Assembly (NCBI GenBank): GCA_949751835.1
Contig: CATKHK010000046.1
Coordinates: forward strand, 186,001 to 250,000
Reading direction: 5' to 3'
Length of the DNA: 64,000 bases
Source: Blepharisma japonicum
Taxonomy: Eukaryota; Ciliophora; Heterotrichea; Heterotrichida; Blepharismidae
The notes below the pieces were generated by a model that saw only the letters and a list, made by a program, of their open reading frames with translations, ran no database searches and was not told the DNA's origin. Numbering within the stretch: the first letter of the stretch is position 1; each line of letters starts with the position of its first letter. Shown one piece after another: positions 59,955-64,000 of this stretch. The position numbers and the translations under genes were made by a program.

Positions 59955-60530
59955 TTAAATTTTTCTAATAAATAAAGCTTTGCTTTTTGTTTTTTTCATC
60001 AATGATGTTTTTCTACTGGAAGATGTATTGCTGGGGAGTGATGGTACCCGGTTCAAATTTAGAGGTACAATCTTTAGATTTTCTGGTTTTTTATATACAC
60101 CCACACTTTTTTGCTTTCCGTATACAGATTTTACTCTATCAAAGATAGTCTTTCGCTCTGTTGAAGGGCCACTCATCTGCAATTGTGATAAATTCCTAAC
60201 TGATCCACTTGAGTTTCTCAGAATTAGTTTTTGCTTCTTAGGCTTTAGGAAATTTGCATCGAATCAATTTCCATCATGGATGTATCTAACCCTATCACTC
60301 TTAATCTCAGTTGGAACAGCGGTAATGAATTCTAATCCAATCAAATTTGGGATTTTATTTGGTTTGTTTTTTTGGTTTTCTTTTTGATTTTGTGATTCTA
60401 GAGTGTTTTGTAGCGCAAGAAGTCGGGCACATAAATCGTGGTACTCAAAATGGACGCCATAGCTATCTTTCACAGTTGGCTGTCTTTGACAACTTGCTAT
60501 TAGCTGTTTATGTAGACGATCAGGGAACAT
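59955..60530 (-). CDS. small basic hypothetical protein
   Basis: This has 191 residues from MFPDRLHKQLIASCQ, with TGA=Trp in DGNWFDANFLKPKKQK. The frame stays open upstream to an ATG at 60647, which would add 39 residues with a hydrophobic stretch (MLINFAFIAIIAKSLFIL). I prefer the shorter start because the added part is AT-rich and looks like leader DNA, but a membrane anchor cannot be excluded. The protein is Lys/Ser-rich, with a short helical segment (HDLCARLLALQNTLESQNQ). No family is recognised. Confidence 0.65.
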
Positions 60531-60921
60531 ATTTTTATGTCTTAAAATAAATAAACTCTTAGCAATAATGGCGATAAAAGCAAAATTTATTAGCATTTTA
60601 TGTAGATATAAGTTACCTAATATATAAAAATATTCATTTTTTATCATGAAATATGCTAGAGCAGAAACAAGAGTTTAATGAAGAAAAATTTTATCAATAA
60701 CTATATATTACAAAATACGTTTTAGGCTCCATTATATGTTTTTAAATTTGATATCTCTCCAAGAATAATAAGATCTTAATTGCATTCTTTATTTAGAAAG
60801 GCTAAAATCAATTTTATTAATGTCATAGCTTTATATTTTTTAAACAGAATATTGAATCAATAAAAAAAATTTATCAAATAAAATTTCTTTCAAATAAAAA
60901 TTTAGGTCTATATCAGTTAAA
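60531..60921. other. divergent intergenic region
   Basis: AT-rich; it may include an alternative upstream start of the minus-strand gene (60647). Nothing else is seen. Confidence 0.5.
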
Positions 60922-61503
60922 ATGTCCGAAGTTCAAGAGATTGTTAAGCATATGCAAAGTTTGAGGGAAGAATATCTTGGTTGAAGAAATAACCTTGATC
61001 TTGATGGCCCGAAAAAGCACAAAATCGTAATATTAAATTAGGAAAAAAGAAGAACAAAACCAAAACCTAAAACTTTAGAAGAATTAAAAAATCAAGCAAA
61101 ATACAAAAAACGATGAAAAGGGGCTGGTGCACAGAATTCTGAATTTTCATCAATTGCTTCTCTGAAACCTTGTCTCCTATCCACATGGGAAACTGCCAAA
61201 GCAATGGCACCCGAAAGAAGCTTCAAAGCTCCTCCAGGCTCAAAACCAATTCTAGTTCCTCAAGCCGGCAGAGAATTTGGGCAGCCTTCTATGGATCAAG
61301 TTTCAAAGCGTTATAAAACAGTTTTGCTTACCAATATTGAAAAATTCAATGATTATGTACAAAGACCATCGCATTACCAAAAACCTCCTCCAGAGCTTAC
61401 TATTCTGCATCCTCGAGGCTTCACTCCAGCTGGAACTTTGATGAAAGAATTTGGATTCCCTACAACTCATTTGCTGCCTAAAAGCATGACTATGAAAAAA
61501 TAA
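60922..61503 (+). CDS. hypothetical protein, two exons
   Basis: This has 188 residues. Exon 1 (60922-61026) gives MSEVQEIVKHMQSLREEY and continues through TGA=Trp (LGWRNN). Exon 2 (61042-61503) carries a basic stretch (EKRRTKPKPKTLEELKNQ) and a proline-rich conserved-looking C-terminal part (KAPPGSKPILVPQAGREFGQ, HYQKPPPELTILHPRGFTPAG). The codon pattern and GC content are clearly coding. I do not recognise the family. Extended Pro-rich proteins of this size are common among microtubule-associated proteins, but that is only an impression. It converges with the actin-related gene, with 18 bp between the stops. Confidence 0.8.
61027..61041 (+). other. 15-nt intron
   Basis: Reads GTAATATTAAATTAG, in phase 0 between KKHKI and EKRRT. 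Retention gives TAG in frame. Confidence 0.9.
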
Positions 61504-61521
61504 TCTAAATTCATTAACTTA

Positions 61522-62805
61522 TTATGGGCACTTTCTTTCAATTAAAATAGCTCCATGCTCATCATATTCTTGTTTTGACATCCACATCTGTTGGAAGCTC
61601 CCCAAAGAAGCCAAAATTGATCCTCCGATCCATGAGCTGAATCTTCTTTCAATAGTGCTTTGAGGTGCAATTAATTTTACTTTCATATTCTGAGTTGTGA
61701 GCTCTGTCAATTTCTTGTGTAATCTATCTGTAAAGCCTCCGAAAAGCGAATTCCCTCCTGTTACCACTACGTTTCCATATAGTTCTCTTCTGATATCCAT
61801 ATCACATCTTGTAATTGAGTCATAAACCATTTGATGAACCCCTGAAAACCCAATAATTCCTTCTATACCTGATGAAAATAATAATTCAGGAATTCTATAT
61901 CTTTCATTCCCAAGCTGAACTTGTGTGCCATCAGGCAGCTCATAGCTTGACGAAGGTACATTTGCAAAAGAAGTTTCAGAAAATGTGTTATCACTCACCT
62001 TAAAAGTTGTTTCTTTTATATCTCTGACGATTTCCCTTATTGCGAAATCTTGATATGATGGGTCCACATTTGGGCGGGGGACATCTTCAAGTGTAAACTC
62101 AGGGTTTCCTTGCACTTCGCCGCCTTCCACAAAGCACTTGACAGTTTTATTAAAAGTATAATGTGGCCTTATGTTTACCCCCAGACCCGCTAAATGGTTA
62201 AGCAAAACATCTGTGATTGTTTCCCCTCCAATATTGAATTTCACAATAGATTTTTGTAATACATATCCATCGTGCACTGGGACTGCCCAAGTTGTATAAG
62301 CGCCTGAGTCTAGGACTAAACTTGTAGATCTCCCTGATGCAAATGATGAAAGTACTGCACTTTTTACTATGTAAAATGCAGGGATCTGGAACTTCTCAAA
62401 CATCATTTCTGTTAAAGCCACGCGGGATTCTCGGTCATGGATGCTAGGTTCTGATAGCAAAAATGGATGCTCTCTTGGATTGAGTTTTAGCTCGTTCTCT
62501 ATCGCTTCTCTGCAGATTTCTTCAAGTTTTTCTGATTTGTCTCCGCCTTCGGCGAAGACTTGTTCGACTTTCATAAAGTCGCGGTATTTCATGATTTTTT
62601 CGCCCGCGAAAGGTGCGATACCTTCAACATCCATTTGGTTTGGGTCAGGATTTTCAATCATTCCGATGTACTAATTAGGGTTTACTGAAGGAATGACAAC
62701 TTTTGGTGTGTCTTCTCCTGCGTAGCCTGCTCTTGTAAGATGGCAGCCAATATCAAGCACTATTCCAGATACCTCGTCTGCATAATAATTACCTCCTCCA
62801 TACAT
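61522..62805 (-). CDS. actin-related protein, Arp4/BAF53 (ACTL6)-like
   Basis: This has 422 residues from two exons, 62805-62686 and 62670-61522. The start [20 protein letters not shown] and [14 protein letters not shown] followed by YIGM match the N-terminus of Arp4/BAF53 proteins (GGDEV...FDIG...[11 protein letters not shown]). Actin-fold phosphate loops are visible ([38 protein letters not shown]), with the C-terminal [25 protein letters not shown] typical of the family. Arp4 is a nuclear subunit of chromatin remodelling (SWI/SNF, INO80) and NuA4-type acetyltransferase complexes. The conserved extension before the intron proves that the upstream exon is real. Confidence 0.93.
62671..62685 (-). 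other. 15-nt intron in the actin-related gene
   Basis: Reads GTAAACCCTAATTAG in phase 0, between VVIPS and YIGMIENP. Retention gives TAG. This is the best supported intron, as both sides are conserved in the Arp4 family. Confidence 0.96.
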
Positions 62806-63013
62806 CTTTTATTTTACAATCTCAATGAAGTAATCTTAATTTAAAAATATTATTAAAATAGCAATAATCTATTAATGTCACTTAAGAAATGCTCTGAATA
62901 AGCTTGAGTCAAAAATAATTTTTTATGAAAAAGCTTGAATTTGGAATAGTGAAGCATAAAAATGCGAGATTGAAAACAAAGCACACAGCGAGAAATTTCA
63001 CCAATATTTTAAT

Positions 63014-63523
63014 TTAGCTTAATTTATAATGCATACTTTGTGGTGGGATATTTTCTTTATTGAAATCCAACGGGCAGAAGCTTTGGGCAAATGCACTCAA
63101 TTTTTTTTGTTTATTTACAAATAAATTGATTTTTTTGAGTACTTCATCAAAGAAATCTTGGCTAATTTCATCACAAAGCTTTACTTTATGCGAACATCCA
63201 GCGACTTCTTTTTCAACCTCTTTTTCCAAATTTAAGTCTTCAAATAAAGAAGCAAGTTTTAGAGAAATTGAGTCTTCATGGTGCTGCTTTTTGAATAAAT
63301 ATGAATGAAGTCTGCTTTCTAGTGGAGCAATTTGAGGAGATGGAGTGAAAGGGCTCTTTGAAGATTGTTCAGGAGAAGAGTAGCTATATAATGAGGTAGT
63401 GCTACGATATGATGGTGTTAAATCAAGACTTTTTCCTTCTAAAGCATCGTCAATTACAATCTGTGGAAGAAACAAGCTAAGCTGCTCTGTAGTGAGATCG
63501 ATCATTTTTAAATTTAAATTCAT
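63014..63523 (-). CDS. hypothetical Ser-rich protein
   Basis: This has 169 residues with no TGA needed. The N-terminal third is hydrophobic/acidic (LTTEQLSLFLPQIVIDDALEG). A Ser/Pro-rich stretch follows (SSPEQSSKSPFTPSPQ, with SP/TP sites), then a helical Lys/Glu-rich part (LFEDLNLEKEVEKEV). No family is recognised. The SP/TP-rich middle suggests phosphorylation by proline-directed kinases, which is inference only. Confidence 0.65.
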   Translation of the reverse strand: MNLNLKMIDLTTEQLSLFLPQIVIDDALEGKSLDLTPSYRSTTSLYSYSSPEQSSKSPFTPSPQIAPLESRLHSYLFKKQHHEDSISLKLASLFEDLNLEKEVEKEVAGCSHKVKLCDEISQDFFDEVLKKINLFVNKQKKLSAFAQSFCPLDFNKENIPPQSMHYKLS

Positions 63524-63755
63524 ATTTTGAATAAACCCTTTTTATTATGTTTCGCAGGTTTCGAAATATGCCGTTAGAAAGCAGGAGAGCCATAAAAATA
63601 GCTATTTCTTTGAATGGTAAAGTCGACGTAAAGATAATTTTCAATTAATGATATGCTTGAGATATCGAATAAAATAAAATGAATCTTAAAAAAAGCTATT
63701 TATATCATTAGCGAAAACTGCTTTATTAATATCATGCAAAAAGGGATCGCTATGT

Positions 63756-64000
63756 CTAAAATCTTGATTGGAGGAAATTTTCTTCCAAATTGGTCTTATA
63801 GTTTTCCAAAAAGCTATCATTATTATACGAATCTTCAGTTTCATTCAAATTTTCTTCGGGAAAATGGGTGAAACTTCTTGAGCTTCTCAGCTCATTATTT
63901 TCTCTTTTCATTTTTGTTGCATGCTTTGCATTTCCTAGCTTTTTACTATTTCTCTTAAATAGTAAAGTAAGCCTATTCCTTAAAATTGGGCTCTTTTTCA
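63756..64000 (-). CDS. C-terminal fragment of a further gene, cut by window end
   Basis: An open frame runs from the window edge to a TAG at 63758-63756, giving the last 81 or so residues of a protein (KKSPILRNRLTLLFKRNSKK ... LENYKTNLEENFLQSRF). It is basic at first and acidic later, and its codon use resembles the genes nearby. No family can be assigned from this piece. Confidence 0.55.
   Translation of the reverse strand, partial: KKSPILRNRLTLLFKRNSKKLGNAKHATKMKRENNELRSSRSFTHFPEENLNETEDSYNNDSFLENYKTNLEENFLQSRF

Noticed and set aside
1-64000. CRISPR arrays, telomeric repeats, insertion sequences, transposons or virus-like elements
   Set aside because: No spaced direct repeats, no terminal inverted repeats, no CCCTAACA-type arrays, and no transposase, reverse transcriptase or capsid-like frame was seen.

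Overview
The window looks like macronuclear-type DNA of a heterotrich ciliate, most likely Blepharisma or a close relative. This rests on three things I read directly. TGA is read as tryptophan in every long gene, while TAA and TAG are the only stops. The spacers are short and very AT-rich. Introns are exactly 15 nt, with GTA at the 5' end, AG at the 3' end and A at position 10; I found six. No tRNA, rRNA, CRISPR array, telomere repeat, transposon or virus-like element was recognised.

Left part (1-7.3 kb, all minus strand): an almost complete ABCC/MRP-type ABC transporter cut by the window start, a coiled-coil protein with one 15-nt intron, and a 687-residue protein ending in a group I truncated haemoglobin domain. 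From 8.5 to 19.2 kb is a head-to-tail array of seven aldo/keto reductase genes of the Kv-beta-like (AKR6-type) family. Each is 1041 bp; the sixth is one base longer and frameshifted. From 19.7 to 25.2 kb (minus) lie a USP32-like ubiquitin hydrolase and a mucolipin/TRPML-like channel with three 15-nt introns.

Middle part (25.6-34.6 kb): a SET-domain (SETD3/LSMT-like) protein with a signal-like N-terminus, a RasGAP-like/coiled-coil protein, a small basic protein, a TPR-like protein, a hypothetical with a Cys/His cluster, and a protein phosphatase 1 catalytic subunit.

From 34.8 to 57.6 kb is a cluster of eight hybrid histidine kinases (membrane region, PAS-like sensor, HisKA, HATPase and receiver domain). 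Seven are on the plus strand and one is inverted with a shortened N-terminus. Two carry single-base frameshifts (by length) that separate the receiver from the upstream domains. They fall into two sequence subfamilies. An unrelated hypothetical gene lies between the second and third copies.

Right part (57.6-64 kb): an AGC-family protein kinase with a possible ubiquitin-like N-terminal domain, two small hypotheticals (one with a 15-nt intron), an actin-related protein of the Arp4/BAF53 type with a 15-nt intron, another hypothetical, and the C-terminus of a further gene. The genes look like independently transcribed eukaryotic units, not operons. The two tandem arrays show repeated local gene duplication. 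All translations and coordinates were made by hand, and no database search was run.
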